Source: JBJXHN01 sp046233135
Lineage (GTDB): Bacteria > Pseudomonadota > Alphaproteobacteria > Rhodospirillales > Rhodospirillaceae
Direction of reading: 5' to 3'
Assembly (NCBI GenBank): GCA_046233135.1
Contig: JBJXHN010000005.1
Coordinates: forward strand, 564,559-628,558
DNA: 64,000 nt
Numbering within the stretch: position 1 is the stretch's first letter; every line of letters starts with the position of its first letter. The translations under genes were made by a program, and so were the position numbers. The notes below the pieces were generated by a model. The model made no database searches. It had not been told where the DNA came from and saw only the letters and a list, made by a program, of their open reading frames with translations. Shown here one piece after another: positions 11,151-21,036 of this stretch.

Positions 11151-12182
11151 CTAGTGCCCTGCCTGCCTTGGCAGGAACTGGACGCTGTAGTCTGCAGCGG
11201 CGGCGTCCGGATTTTCCAGGCTCAGTTCGAAATCCACTTCGCTGTTGCCTTCCAGTGCCGGCTGTGGCGGCGCGTATTGCTTGGAGCGCAGGACGGTTTT
11301 GCTCTTGTCCAGCAGGGTCAGCTGGATATCGGGGATCTGCATGGGGTTGCCGGTGGGGTTCACCACTTTGCCCAGCACCACCAGATACCGGTTGGCATCC
11401 GCCACCTCGATCTTGGCGACCACATTGGCCAGGGTCAGGTCCTGACGGGCGGAGACGTTCAGTGACAGTGCCCGGTAAACCGGCGCGAGCTGGGGCACAT
11501 AGGCGGTGATGTGGTCGCGGAAGAACCAGCCGCTCAGGGCGAAGACCCACAGCACCACCAGGGCGATGATCAATCCTTTCAGCACGCCGGAGCCGCGCCG
11601 CCCCTGGCGGGGGCGGGGGCCGGTGAAGACACGGGGCAGCGGGTCCGTGTCGTCGTCGCCGATCATGTCATCGTAGTCGTCGTCATCATCGTCATCGCCT
11701 CCCTTGCCCCGGGAGCGCATGAACCGCTGGAATTCCTCGTCCTCTTCCTCGAAATCGTCGAGTTCGTCGGGCATGGGGCCGTCGTCGAAAGACGTCCCGC
11801 CCCCCTTCATCTTGCCCAGGATGTTATCCAGCTCGGCAAGGTCTTCGTCGGTTTCCTGCGGGCGCCGGGGCGGCGGGCCGCCCACTTCCATGGGGATGTC
11901 CGTCGGCCCCTTGCTGCCGGGCTGGCTGGCACCACCTTTTGCGGGCGCACCACCGGGTTCCATCTCCATGGGGATGTCGATGGCCGGACGGGCCGGCTTG
12001 CGTGGCTTGGGCGGCGGGGGAGGCGGTGGTGGTGGCGGCGCGGGCGCAGGCACGGGACCGCCGACCGGATCCTGGTGCCAGGTATGTTCACAACGGGCGC
12101 ACCGCAGCTTTTTCCCCCGAGGCTCAAGAGCGCGGTCGGAGACATTGAATTTGGTGCTGCAGCTTGGGCACGTGATGATCAT
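11151..12182 (-). CDS. MJ0042-type zinc-ribbon / DUF3426 membrane protein
   Basis: 343 residues. The N-terminus is a CxxC-x-CxxC zinc ribbon (CPSC and CARC, in MIITCPSCSTKFNVSDRAL). A run of ten prolines and a disordered acidic segment (seven consecutive Asp near residue 165) follow, then one membrane helix at about 198-220 (KGLIIALVVLWVFALSGWFF) and a C-terminal beta-sandwich DUF3426 domain, probably periplasmic. Function is unknown in the family. It is divergent from ftsE, an arrangement I associate with alphaproteobacteria. Confidence 0.85.
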   Translation of the reverse strand: MIITCPSCSTKFNVSDRALEPRGKKLRCARCEHTWHQDPVGGPVPAPAPPPPPPPPPPKPRKPARPAIDIPMEMEPGGAPAKGGASQPGSKGPTDIPMEVGGPPPRRPQETDEDLAELDNILGKMKGGGTSFDDGPMPDELDDFEEEDEEFQRFMRSRGKGGDDDDDDDYDDMIGDDDTDPLPRVFTGPRPRQGRRGSGVLKGLIIALVVLWVFALSGWFFRDHITAYVPQLAPVYRALSLNVSARQDLTLANVVAKIEVADANRYLVVLGKVVNPTGNPMQIPDIQLTLLDKSKTVLRSKQYAPPQPALEGNSEVDFELSLENPDAAAADYSVQFLPRQAGH

Positions 12183-12384
12183 GTGTTTTTCAGGTCCGCC
12201 GAAGTGCTAAATTGGTTATACGTGTTCGCCAGCGGCTGTGACAAGCTCCTGTCGAACGTGCGCTAAAAAGGTTAAGTCTTGGTTTTTTCATGAGGATGCC
12301 CCTTGAAATTTGGGCACCCTCGCGTGCCGGGGACAAGGGAGCGGGGCGATTTTTCGTAGGAAGAGCGATCCTGACACCGAAGCG

Positions 12385-13122
12385 GTGGCCGCGCGCTTCA
12401 ATGCCGTAGGGCTGCGCTATGGCGCCGGACCGGAAATTTTCACGGACATCAGCTTCTCCCTGCCGGTCGGATCCTTCTATTTCCTGACCGGGGCGTCGGG
12501 TGCCGGCAAAAGCTCGCTGCTCAGTCTGATGTATCTGTCGCAGCGGCCGACCCGGGGGACGATTACTCTCTTCAATCGGGATGTTACGGCCACCCATCGC
12601 CGCCATCTTCCGGCCATGCGCCGGCGCATCGGCGTGGTGTTCCAGGACTTCCGCCTGCTCGACCACCTGTCGGCCTTCGATAACGTCGCCCTGCCCCTGC
12701 GGGTGGCCGGGGTGGCGGAGGATGAAATCCGCAGGCACGTGTCGGAACTGCTGACCTGGGCGGGGCTGAAGGATCAGCTGGGCGCGCGCCCTCCCACGCT
12801 GTCGGGCGGGCAGAAACAGCGCGTCGCCATCGCCCGGGCGGTGATCAGCCGGCCGGATCTGCTGCTGGCCGACGAGCCGACGGGCAACGTGGACGATCGC
12901 ATCGCCAGCCGGCTGCTCAATCTGTTCATCGAGCTGAACAAGCTGGGGACGGCGGTGCTGATCGCCACCCACTCCGAACAGCTGGTCCGGCGCTTCCGCT
13001 TTCCGCGCCTGCACCTGGAGGGCGGGACCCTGACGCGGATCGATCCGCTGGCGGAAGAAGCCCGCGCCCTGGCCGAGGCGCCGCCGCTGGGCGTTCATGC
13101 CCTGGGGGGGGATCGGCGGTGA
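12385..13122 (+). CDS. ftsE: Cell division ATP-binding protein FtsE
   Basis: ABC ATPase partner of FtsX, which regulates cell-wall hydrolases at the division septum. Visible: Walker A GASGAGKSS, Q-loop VVFQDFRLL, signature LSGGQKQR, Walker B LLLADEPTGNVD and H-loop ATHSEQL. The VGLRYGAGPEIF start matches FtsE. The start codon is uncertain: GTG at 12385 puts the protein in register with relatives, but the nearest purine-rich site (AGGAAGAG) is 19 bases upstream; a TTG at 12310 would add 25 residues without similarity. The C-terminal 30 residues after the ATPase core are longer than usual. It overlaps ftsX by 4 bases. Confidence 0.93.
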   Translation: MAARFNAVGLRYGAGPEIFTDISFSLPVGSFYFLTGASGAGKSSLLSLMYLSQRPTRGTITLFNRDVTATHRRHLPAMRRRIGVVFQDFRLLDHLSAFDNVALPLRVAGVAEDEIRRHVSELLTWAGLKDQLGARPPTLSGGQKQRVAIARAVISRPDLLLADEPTGNVDDRIASRLLNLFIELNKLGTAVLIATHSEQLVRRFRFPRLHLEGGTLTRIDPLAEEARALAEAPPLGVHALGGDRR

Positions 13123-14015
13123 TTCGTCTGCGGACCGATTTGCCGATCCGCAAGGACGCGGCGACCCAGTTCCTGCCGTGGATTGTGGCGGTGATGGTGT
13201 TTCTGGCAACTCTTGCCATGGCCGGGGCCTTTGCCGTGCAGAACATCATCGACCGCTGGGACCGCGATGTCAGCGGGACTCTGACCGTTCAGATCCTGCC
13301 CGCCGCCGGCACACCCGAGGAATCCGCCAGTCAGACCGACTGGCGGGTGGAAAAGGCGCTGGAGGTGCTGCGCCAGGACCCGGCGGTCGAGGTGGCCGAG
13401 GCCATCCCCGTGAAAAAGCTGCGGGCTTTGATGGAACCCTGGCTGGGGTCGACGGAGTTGGCCGCCGATTTGCCCATGCCGCGTCTGATTGATGTCACCC
13501 TGCGCAGCCGCGTGGTTTTCGACCTGGAAGGCCTGTCCGAACGCCTGACCGCCGAGGTGCCCGGGGCCAGCCTGGATGACCACCGCCTGTGGCTAAACAA
13601 GCTGATCGGTCTGGCCAGCGCTCTGGGGAATCTGGCCTATGCGGTCCTGGCTCTGGTCGCGGCGGCGGCGGCACTGGCGGTGGTGCAGGCGACAAAATCT
13701 GGGCTGGTGCTGCACCGCCCGGCCATCGAGGTGCTGCATCTCATCGGTGCTCAGGATGACTATATCGCCCGACAATTTGCCCGGCGGGCCATGGCGCTCG
13801 GCTTGAAGGGGGGCGTTCTGGGCTTTATTCTGGCAATGCCTGCCATCCTGGGTGTTGGTTACCTGGCCAGTGATATCGAAGGGGGATTCGTTCCGGAAGT
13901 CACCCTGGGGGTGTTCCACTGGATCTTCCTGGTCTTTCTGCCCGTGGTGGCCGGACTGCTGGCGATGATAAGCACCCGGCTGACGGTTTTGCGGACCCTG
14001 GCCCGAATGCTGTAG
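13119..14015 (+). CDS. ftsX: Cell division protein FtsX
   Basis: 298-residue inner-membrane partner of FtsE. One N-terminal helix (about residues 17-40), an extracellular domain of about 110 residues, then three helices in the C-terminal half (around 165-190, 215-240, 255-280), the standard FtsX topology. The GTG start lies in the GTGA overlap with the ftsE stop, indicating coupled translation. Confidence 0.94.
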   Translation: MIRLRTDLPIRKDAATQFLPWIVAVMVFLATLAMAGAFAVQNIIDRWDRDVSGTLTVQILPAAGTPEESASQTDWRVEKALEVLRQDPAVEVAEAIPVKKLRALMEPWLGSTELAADLPMPRLIDVTLRSRVVFDLEGLSERLTAEVPGASLDDHRLWLNKLIGLASALGNLAYAVLALVAAAAALAVVQATKSGLVLHRPAIEVLHLIGAQDDYIARQFARRAMALGLKGGVLGFILAMPAILGVGYLASDIEGGFVPEVTLGVFHWIFLVFLPVVAGLLAMISTRLTVLRTLARML

Positions 14016-14166
14016 GTCCGCCGGAAAGGTGTCATGCCCTTGCCGCGATTCGGCAGCAGAAATGCCATATGCAACGGCCATAAAAATAGTCTGGGACCGG
14101 CGCGGGGAAAAATGCGACAGTCCCGGCCAACGGAAACGCGGGAAAGCGCGGCAGAGTCTGTCGGTT

Positions 14167-14847
14167 ATGGGTATCGGGTTCAAACGCTTGCTCACCGGGG
14201 TGGGCCTGGGTTTCGGTTTGGTGGCCGGCATCTGGCTGGCCGGCTTGGCCCTGTTTGCGGCCGACATGCCCCATGACGTGCTGGATACCACCTCGCGCAC
14301 CGACACCATCGTCGTGCTGACCGGCGGGTCGGAGCGGGTGTCCGAAGGCTTGGGGCTGCTGGAAGCCGGCCTGGCCGATACGCTGTTTCTGTCCGGTGTC
14401 GGCGAGGCGGTCACCCTGGAAGACCTGAACCGGGTGGTTCAGGCGGTGCCCCCCCATTTGCATGACCGGGTCGTGCTGGGCCATGCGGCGCTGGATACGG
14501 CGGGCAATGCCAAGGAAACCGCCCAGTGGATGGCCCGCAATCATTACACGTCGCTGCGTCTGGTCACGGCGGCCTACCACATGCCGCGCAGCCTGGCCGA
14601 ATTCCGCCATGCCCTGCCGGGCATCGCGATCGTGCCCCATCCGGTGTTTCCGGAAGCGGTGAAACAGGAAGAATGGTGGCTGTGGTGGGGAACGGCTCGT
14701 CTGGTTGCCGGCGAATACACGAAATACCTGGCGGTGAAGCTGCGGCAGGTGCTGGTCCCGGCCCGCAGGGAACGGGATCCGGCCGTGTTGTCCGGCACCA
14801 CCACCACACCGGCCCGGGCCGGACGACAATCGGAGGAACGGTCCTGA
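14167..14847 (+). CDS. DUF218 / YdcF-like membrane protein
   Basis: About 226 residues with one N-terminal membrane helix (GVGLGFGLVAGIWLAGLALF) and a DUF218 fold: DTIVVLTGGSERVSEGLGLL, the acidic loop after FLSGVGE, and TAAYHMPRSLAEFR. Relatives include SanA/ElyC/YdcF proteins acting in envelope metabolism. An upstream GTG at 14029 would add 46 residues that look non-conserved, so I start at ATG 14167, which has only a weak ribosome site. It ends in a TGATG overlap with plsC and lies 151 bases after ftsX. Confidence 0.83.
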   Translation: MGIGFKRLLTGVGLGFGLVAGIWLAGLALFAADMPHDVLDTTSRTDTIVVLTGGSERVSEGLGLLEAGLADTLFLSGVGEAVTLEDLNRVVQAVPPHLHDRVVLGHAALDTAGNAKETAQWMARNHYTSLRLVTAAYHMPRSLAEFRHALPGIAIVPHPVFPEAVKQEEWWLWWGTARLVAGEYTKYLAVKLRQVLVPARRERDPAVLSGTTTTPARAGRQSEERS

Positions 14848-15698
14848 TGGCGGTGATCCGCTCCATTCTGTTCAATATCTTTTACGTGGTATGGTCCATC
14901 GGGGTCGGCACCTTCTTTCTGCCGGTGATGCTGCTGCCCAGAGCAGCCACGCAGTTCGGTGTAGCCCGGCTGTGGCTGGGTGGTTTCATTTGGGCCGCCA
15001 AGGTGTTTCTGGGGCTGCGTTACGAAGTTCGGGGCCGTGAGAACCTGCCCGACGGACCAGTGATCCTGGCAGCCAAGCACCAAAGCGCATTCGATACGTT
15101 TCTGTTCCACTTCATCGTGCGGGATCCGATCTTCGTGCTGAAGAAGGAACTGACCCGCATTCCGCTGGTGGGCTGGTATCTGCTGAAATCCGGCCAGATC
15201 GCCGTGGATCGCAAGGCCGGCGCCTCGGCCCTGAAATTGATGGTCAAGGCGGCGCGTGCAGCCTCGGCGGCGGGTGGGCAGATCATCATCTATCCCGAAG
15301 GAACCCGGACCGCGCCGGGGACCGATGCGCCCTATCATTCCGGCGTGGCGGCGCTGTACACCCAGCTCGGCATCCCGGTGGTGCCCGTCGCGTTGAACTC
15401 CGGCTGCTTCTGGCCGCGCAACAGTTTCGTCAAGACGCCGGGGACGATGGTGGTGCAGATCCTGCCGCCCCTGCCGCCGGGCATGCCGCGCAAGGAATTC
15501 CTTGCCACCCTGCGCAGCCAGATCGAAATGTCCAGCTGCACCCTGGCCGGCCTGCCGCCGCCCGCCGCTCCCAGTCTCCCTTCCGGTCCCTCTTCTGGCC
15601 CCTCTTCGGGCACGTCCAAGGCGTTGGCGGAGGTCGGGCAAACCGGGGAGAGTACGGACGAGGCCGCCGGCGAGAACAAAGCGCATACGGGGTCTTGA
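14847..15698 (+). CDS. plsC: 1-acyl-sn-glycerol-3-phosphate acyltransferase (PlsC family)
   Basis: 283 residues. Transfers an acyl chain to lysophosphatidic acid to give phosphatidic acid at the inner membrane. Membrane helix at about residues 7-30, catalytic HQSAFD (HX4D) near 72, and EGTR near 152 with the expected spacing. GGAGGAAC precedes the ATG, which shares bases with the stop of the DUF218 gene. The last 50 residues are Pro/Ser/Gly-rich and probably disordered. The chromosome may have other plsC copies. Confidence 0.92.
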   Translation: MAVIRSILFNIFYVVWSIGVGTFFLPVMLLPRAATQFGVARLWLGGFIWAAKVFLGLRYEVRGRENLPDGPVILAAKHQSAFDTFLFHFIVRDPIFVLKKELTRIPLVGWYLLKSGQIAVDRKAGASALKLMVKAARAASAAGGQIIIYPEGTRTAPGTDAPYHSGVAALYTQLGIPVVPVALNSGCFWPRNSFVKTPGTMVVQILPPLPPGMPRKEFLATLRSQIEMSSCTLAGLPPPAAPSLPSGPSSGPSSGTSKALAEVGQTGESTDEAAGENKAHTGS

Positions 15699-15821
15699 CC
15701 GGGGCGGCCCGGGCACCCAGAGTCCCGGTCCCATGAACCGTAGACGGTCGGACAGCCTTCCCCGGGCGCGAAAGCGCGCGGAGCGGTGCCGACCGTGCAG
15801 TCGCAGGAAAGCCGCGCCCCC

Positions 15822-18248
15822 ATGACCGCCGACACTCTTCCCAGCCCCCAGCGCCAGCCCATCGTCGAAACGGTCTGGCGGGAGAAATACCGCTGGGTGG
15901 GCGGTGACGGGCGGTCTCCGGAACAGTCGCCGGACGATACACACGCCCGCGTCTGCGCCGGCGTCTATGCCCGGGACCCGGGCCGGGCGGAGCACGAACG
16001 GCTGGCCCACCAGGCCATGAGTCGCATGGAATGGTGCCCGGGTGGGCGAATCCATGCCGGTGCAGGCACGAACAAGCGGGTGACCCTGATCAACTGCTTC
16101 GTCAACATGACCATCCAGGATTCCATGGACGGCATCATGGAAGCCCTGACCCGGGCGGCGGTGACCATGCAGCAGGGGGGCGGTATCGGCACCGACTTCT
16201 CAAGCCTGCGGCCGCGCGGGGCGGTGGTTCAGCGGACGGCGTCGATCTCAACCGGGCCGCTGTCCTTCATGGAAATCTGGCAGGCGATGTGCGGCACCAT
16301 CATGAGCGGCGGCGCCCGGCGCGGCGCCATGATGGGGACATTGCGCTGCGATCACCCCGACCTGCCGGCCTTTATCGACGCCAAGACCCAAGCCGGGCGC
16401 CTGACCAATTTCAATGTCAGCGTCCTGGTCACCGACGCCTTCCTAAAGGCGGTGGACGAGGATGCCCCGTGGGACCTGGGCTTTTCCGTTCCGCCGGCCG
16501 ACCGGGAACGGCTGGTGGAGGTATCGGAGCGGGACGGCAAGCCCTGGTACGTCTATGACCGTCAGCCGGCGCGCCAGCTGTGGGAAAAGATAACCCGCAC
16601 CACCTATGACTTCGCCGAACCGGGCGTGATCTTCATCGACCGTGTCAACGCGCTGAACAACCTGAACTATGCCGAAACCATCAGTTCCACCAACCCCTGC
16701 GGCGAACAGCCGCTGCCGCCCAACGGCGCCTGCAACCTGGGCTGCGTGAACCTGGCGGTGCTGGTGCGCGATCCCTTCGGCTCCGATGCCCGCATCGACG
16801 ATGCGCGGCTGGCCGAGGTCACGGCCATCGGCGTGCGCTTCCTGGACAATGTGCTGGACGTGTCGCTGTTCCCCGTGCCCGAACAGGCGGCGGAAGCGGC
16901 GGCCAAGCGGCGCCTGGGCCTGGGGATCATGGGGCTGGGCAATGCCTTACAGATGCTTGGCTTGCGCTATGGCTCCGACGACGCGGTGGCGGAAACCAAG
17001 CGGATCATGGCGGTCATCCGCGACGCGGCCTATCGTGCCTCGGTCGATCTGGCCCGGGAACGCGGCGCCTTCCCCCTGTGTGATCGCGACGCCCTGCTGG
17101 AACGGCCGTTCATCAAGGACCTGCCCGAAGACATCCGCGCCGGTATCGCCGAACACGGGCTGCGCAACGGGGTGTTGCTGACGGTGGCTCCAACGGGCAC
17201 CACGGCGATCTATTACAACAATGTCTCCAGCGGTCTGGAGCCCACCTTCGGCTGGCGCTATTTCCGCAAGGTGCTGCGCACCGACGGCGGCCACGACGAA
17301 TTCGCGGTTATTGACGCCGGCTTCGAAGCCTGGTGCCGGCACGAAGGCCTGGACCCGGCCAGAGCGCCGCTGACCGGCCTGCCGCCGGCCATGGTCACCG
17401 CCCTGGAGCTGTCGGTGGAAGATCACTTGCGCATGCAGGCCGCCTGTCAGGCCTATGTGGATGCGTCGATCAGCAAGACCATCAACTGCCCGCCGGACCT
17501 GTCCTACGAGGATTTCGAACGGGTCTACCGCCTGGCCTGGGACTGGGGCTGCAAGGGCTGCACCACCTACCGCCCCTCGGACGTGCGCGGCAGCGTGCTG
17601 TCGCTGGATGCCACCGTTCCGGCCGGGACCGGGGCAGGGAGCAGTGCGGGTGCGGCGCCCGTACCTGCGTCTGTGCCGGCTGCCGGACCGGTGCATCACC
17701 CCGCGTCGCCCCCGCCGCCGCCGCGGCCGGAGTGCCTGGAAGGGCGGACCTACAAGATGCGCTGGCCGCTATCCGACGAGAACTTCTATGTGACCATCAA
17801 CGACGTGGTCATGCCCGACGGCCACCGCCGGCCCTTCGAGATCTTCATCGCCTCCAAGTCCGCCGAACATGCCGAACTGCTGTCGGCCCTGACCATGACC
17901 CTGTCGGCGGTGATGCGGCGGGCGGAAAACCCGGCCTTCCTGGTGGAGGACCTGGAGCAGGTGCGCGGTGCCCAGGGGGTATGGATCAAGGGGCGCTTCG
18001 TCAATGGGGTGGTGGCTCTGATCGCCTCGGTCATGCGGCGGCATCTGGCGGATCTGGGGCTGATGGATGCGCTGAAGGAACGGGGCCTGGTGGACCCGGA
18101 CGGTCCGGATGTGGCGGCGGAGCCGGAGAGCGCCGGCAGCGGCGGCTTGCCCAAGGGGGCGCTTTGCCCGAAATGCAGCCAGTACACCCTGTTCCGGCAG
18201 GAAGGCTGCGCCAAATGCGTCAGCTGCGGTCACAGCACCTGTTCCTGA
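15822..18248 (+). CDS. nrdJ: Adenosylcobalamin-dependent (class II) ribonucleotide reductase
   Basis: About 808 residues. Makes deoxyribonucleotides using coenzyme B12, independent of oxygen. Visible: NCFVNM with the first redox Cys, GGIGTDFSSLRPRGA, the catalytic loop NPCGEQPLPPNGACNLGC, and the phosphate-binding PTGTTAIYYNN region. An Ala/Pro-rich linker near residues 605-640 separates a C-terminal TSCPD domain and a Cys-rich tail (CPKC, CAKCVSCGHSTC) that should regenerate the active site or bind zinc. I chose ATG 15822 with AGGAAAG upstream; GTG 15786 is an alternative. I saw no cobalamin riboswitch upstream. Confidence 0.95.
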   Translation: MTADTLPSPQRQPIVETVWREKYRWVGGDGRSPEQSPDDTHARVCAGVYARDPGRAEHERLAHQAMSRMEWCPGGRIHAGAGTNKRVTLINCFVNMTIQDSMDGIMEALTRAAVTMQQGGGIGTDFSSLRPRGAVVQRTASISTGPLSFMEIWQAMCGTIMSGGARRGAMMGTLRCDHPDLPAFIDAKTQAGRLTNFNVSVLVTDAFLKAVDEDAPWDLGFSVPPADRERLVEVSERDGKPWYVYDRQPARQLWEKITRTTYDFAEPGVIFIDRVNALNNLNYAETISSTNPCGEQPLPPNGACNLGCVNLAVLVRDPFGSDARIDDARLAEVTAIGVRFLDNVLDVSLFPVPEQAAEAAAKRRLGLGIMGLGNALQMLGLRYGSDDAVAETKRIMAVIRDAAYRASVDLARERGAFPLCDRDALLERPFIKDLPEDIRAGIAEHGLRNGVLLTVAPTGTTAIYYNNVSSGLEPTFGWRYFRKVLRTDGGHDEFAVIDAGFEAWCRHEGLDPARAPLTGLPPAMVTALELSVEDHLRMQAACQAYVDASISKTINCPPDLSYEDFERVYRLAWDWGCKGCTTYRPSDVRGSVLSLDATVPAGTGAGSSAGAAPVPASVPAAGPVHHPASPPPPPRPECLEGRTYKMRWPLSDENFYVTINDVVMPDGHRRPFEIFIASKSAEHAELLSALTMTLSAVMRRAENPAFLVEDLEQVRGAQGVWIKGRFVNGVVALIASVMRRHLADLGLMDALKERGLVDPDGPDVAAEPESAGSGGLPKGALCPKCSQYTLFRQEGCAKCVSCGHSTCS

Positions 18249-18395
18249 TCGGCGGCCATCAGAACCGAAAACCCGGTAAAATGGATAGGTGCCTCCATTC
18301 CGTCATGGGCCGGAGGGCAGCCGTTGTGGTAGGTTGATGCGATTGTTTCAGGGGGCGGGGATGGTCTCGCCCCCGTACGAAAGCCCCGGGGGACC

Positions 18396-18746
18396 ATGAC
18401 AAAGTCCGCGATCGTTCATTTGCTGCTCGATCCGAAGCTGGTTCAGCGCCTGGATGCGATGGCTCTCGATCACCGGAAATCCCGGGATGCACTGGCTGAT
18501 CTGGCCATCCGCAACCTGCTGGCCCTGCATGACTGGCAGAAGGAACGGGAACCGGGGGAGCGCCGTCCCATGGACCATCGCGCCGGCCTGCCCGTGCCGC
18601 CCCTGGTTATTGATGACGACGATGCGGATGAAGACGCCGAAGAGGATTCAGCCCTCGACACCGGCCTTGACGAGAAGGGCGCCGAAGCCGACGCGTCCGC
18701 CGAGGCGACGCTCCTTCCCGCCGCCGGAGGTGGCTCCAAGCCGTAG
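18396..18746 (+). CDS. Small acidic protein with possible ribbon-helix-helix start
   Basis: 116 residues. The first 45 (IVHLLLDPKLVQRLDAMALD, then HRKSRDALADLAIRNLLAL) resemble a ribbon-helix-helix DNA-binding unit: a short strand followed by two helices. The rest is disordered and very acidic (DDDDADEDAEED). No family recognised; the RHH reading is inference. CCGGGGGA precedes the ATG. A GGGGGCG/CGCCCCC stem lies 22 bases upstream at 18351-18374 and could affect its expression. It converges on chaC with an 11-base gap. Confidence 0.6.
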   Translation: MTKSAIVHLLLDPKLVQRLDAMALDHRKSRDALADLAIRNLLALHDWQKEREPGERRPMDHRAGLPVPPLVIDDDDADEDAEEDSALDTGLDEKGAEADASAEATLLPAAGGGSKP

Positions 18747-18757
18747 GGTTTGAATCG

Positions 18758-19309
18758 TTACGGTGCGGGTGCTGCTGGTGCCAGTCGGTCGCAGGCGGCG
18801 CGCAGCCGGTTCAGGGCGCTGTCGCGGATACCCATTTCCTCCAGGTGCACGATCGAGTTCACCAGATAATCCCGGGCTGGTCCCTCCAGGCCGTGGCCCT
18901 GCAGGATGATCGACGCCGCTTCTTCGTCGCTCAGGCCGCCCCGGTATTGCCCGTGGGTGGTATCGGCGACGAAGCCGTAGGCCCGTACCCGGGTGCCGTT
19001 TTCCAGGGTTACCGCGAGCATGCGCTCCTTGTAGACGCCGGTGACCAGTTCCCGTTCGCGCAGGTAGGTCTTGGTCGCTTCGATATGCTCCGGCGCGACG
19101 CGATAGGCGCGTCCCTGGCATGACCCACCCCGGTTGAGGCCGAGCACCAAGCCCGGCACCTCCGGCGTGCCACGATAGCGGATGGACAGGATGCACATGT
19201 CACGGTGATAGCCGTGCAGCATCGCCTGCTGACATTCTTCAAAGGTGAATCCGGGGCGCCACATCAGCGACCCATAGCCGAACACCCAAAAATCCTGGTT
19301 TTTTGTCAT
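18758..19309 (-). CDS. chaC: ChaC-family gamma-glutamylcyclotransferase
   Basis: 183 residues. ChaC enzymes cleave glutathione to 5-oxoproline and Cys-Gly. The substrate loop FGYGSLMW lies at the N-terminus, the region RYRGTPEVPGLVLGL follows, and the motif YLRERELVTGVY with its conserved acidic residue is present. AAGGAA lies close to the ATG. The gene is divergent from the DUF2125 gene, whose upstream region it shares. Confidence 0.9.
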   Translation of the reverse strand: MTKNQDFWVFGYGSLMWRPGFTFEECQQAMLHGYHRDMCILSIRYRGTPEVPGLVLGLNRGGSCQGRAYRVAPEHIEATKTYLRERELVTGVYKERMLAVTLENGTRVRAYGFVADTTHGQYRGGLSDEEAASIILQGHGLEGPARDYLVNSIVHLEEMGIRDSALNRLRAACDRLAPAAPAP

Positions 19310-19497
19310 TTTCCTTGCATGATGGTTGCCGAATCATCCTACAGCATGTTGTCGGCACACTGAACGGCAAACCGGCCCGTAGGCCCATTCGTCCATGGGA
19401 ATCGTTGCGGACGCGGGGGACGGATCCCTTCCCGGGGGAAGGGGTCTCGGGGCTGCCAGAAGGGAGCCTGCCGCGAGTTAAGGAAGGAGGCCAGGCT

Positions 19498-20883
19498 GTG
19501 GCCGTGCAAGGCAGGCAGATGTCCGGCAAACCCGCCGCCCGTCAGAAGGGGGGAGGCGGGGGAGCCGATGAGACCGATGGTCCCGGCGCACCGAAGCCGC
19601 CGGGCGGAAAGCCGGCCGGGCGGAACCGGGGGCCGGGCAATGCCTATGCCAAGCACGAACGGCCCACGTCCGGGCGGGATCCCCGTTTCCATTCTCCCAA
19701 CCAGGACGATGATGAAAAGCCCCGTAAACGGCGGAAAAAGAAGAAAAAGACGCTGATGGGGCCGGCGGTGCTGATTCCCGCCGGCCTTGTGATCATCTGT
19801 CTGGCCTACGCCGGCTTCTGGCTTTATGCCGCCAAGGTGGCCTCGCAAGGGGTCAGCCAGTGGATCCAGGACCGGCGGGCCGAAGGCTACGCCGTGTCCC
19901 ACCGGGGGCTGTCCGTGGGGGGCTTCCCGCTGAATGTGGCCCTGGATATCAAGGAACCGTCCATCGAGGCGCCGGAAAGCCTGAACAGCTGGTCCTGGTC
20001 TGCCCCATTGGTGCAGGCGCGGGTCAACCCCTTCAGTCCCAGCACTTTTACCCTGCGCACGACGGGCGCGCATTCTTTGGCCATTCCGCTGGGGCAGGGA
20101 CAGCGGCCGACGCCGCTGCAAGTGACCTTCGGCCAGATGAGCGGCCTGTTCGAGGTGGGGCCGACCGGCCGGTTCGAGGAGATTGACGCCAAATTCCGCG
20201 ATACCCGGATCGAAGGCCTGCCGATCGGGCCGGTAACCGTGGGCGGTCTGGCCGTCCATACCCTGACCCGCGCCCTTTATGGCGAAGATCCGGAAGGGCA
20301 GGTGACATGGAGCATCCAGGCCGACCTGCGCAAGGTCGATTTGCCGCCGAAAGCCCGTCTGGGGCTTGGCAAGACCTTGAACCAGGCGACCCTGGATGCG
20401 CGGCTGTTCGGGTTCATCCCGCCCGGTCCGATTTACGACGGGCTGAAGGAATGGCGGGACGAGGCCGGGGCGTTGCGGGTGGATGCCCTGACCATCGACT
20501 GGGCGCCTCTGAACCTCAACGCCAGCGGATCCCTGGGGCTGGACGACGACTTGCAGCCCAACGGCGGCCTGACCGCGCAGGTGGCGGGGCTGTTTACCCT
20601 GATCGAAGGGATGGGGAAGCAGGGCCTGTCCAGCACCGCCGATGCCAGCATGGCGGCAATGATGCTGTCGGGCGTGGTGAAGGAACGCTCCGCCGGTGGA
20701 AATACCCAGATCAGCGTGCCGCTGACCATTAATCGCCGCAGTCTGTTCGCCGGTCCGGCAGAGTTGATCGCCCTGCCCACCATCAACTGGGGCGGAAAGG
20801 GACCGCGCAGTCAGGAGCGCATTCGGCCCGGGTTCGAAATCGACCGGGACGGGTCTGTTGTCAGGGATGGGGATCGCGAGTAG
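19498..20883 (+). CDS. DUF2125 family membrane-anchored protein
   Basis: About 461 residues. A basic, Gly/Pro-rich cytoplasmic start (ending in KRRKKKKKTLMG) precedes one membrane helix (VLIPAGLVIICLAYAGFWLY), then a large periplasmic domain beginning VASQGVSQWIQDRRAEGYAV, the pattern of DUF2125 proteins. Function unknown. The start is fixed by AAGGAGG ending 7 bases before GTG 19498; the open frame extends farther upstream to 19303 with no ribosome site and would overlap the chaC start. Confidence 0.82.
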   Translation: MAVQGRQMSGKPAARQKGGGGGADETDGPGAPKPPGGKPAGRNRGPGNAYAKHERPTSGRDPRFHSPNQDDDEKPRKRRKKKKKTLMGPAVLIPAGLVIICLAYAGFWLYAAKVASQGVSQWIQDRRAEGYAVSHRGLSVGGFPLNVALDIKEPSIEAPESLNSWSWSAPLVQARVNPFSPSTFTLRTTGAHSLAIPLGQGQRPTPLQVTFGQMSGLFEVGPTGRFEEIDAKFRDTRIEGLPIGPVTVGGLAVHTLTRALYGEDPEGQVTWSIQADLRKVDLPPKARLGLGKTLNQATLDARLFGFIPPGPIYDGLKEWRDEAGALRVDALTIDWAPLNLNASGSLGLDDDLQPNGGLTAQVAGLFTLIEGMGKQGLSSTADASMAAMMLSGVVKERSAGGNTQISVPLTINRRSLFAGPAELIALPTINWGGKGPRSQERIRPGFEIDRDGSVVRDGDRE

Positions 20884-21036
20884 AGAGCACCTATCGATTA
20901 GGAGGTAACGGGCTGATCTGACACGAATTTTTCACGAAACCGCGCTATACGGCGGAGGGCGTGGCGGTCATCCTCCGCCCGCCTTTCCCGGGGTGGTCCG
21001 GGATGGGCCGGTATAGCGTGGAGAGGTCCCCCCGAC

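Noticed and set aside
12310..12384. Extended FtsE N-terminus from TTG 12310
   Set aside because: The extra 25 residues have no FtsE similarity and TTG lacks a good ribosome site.
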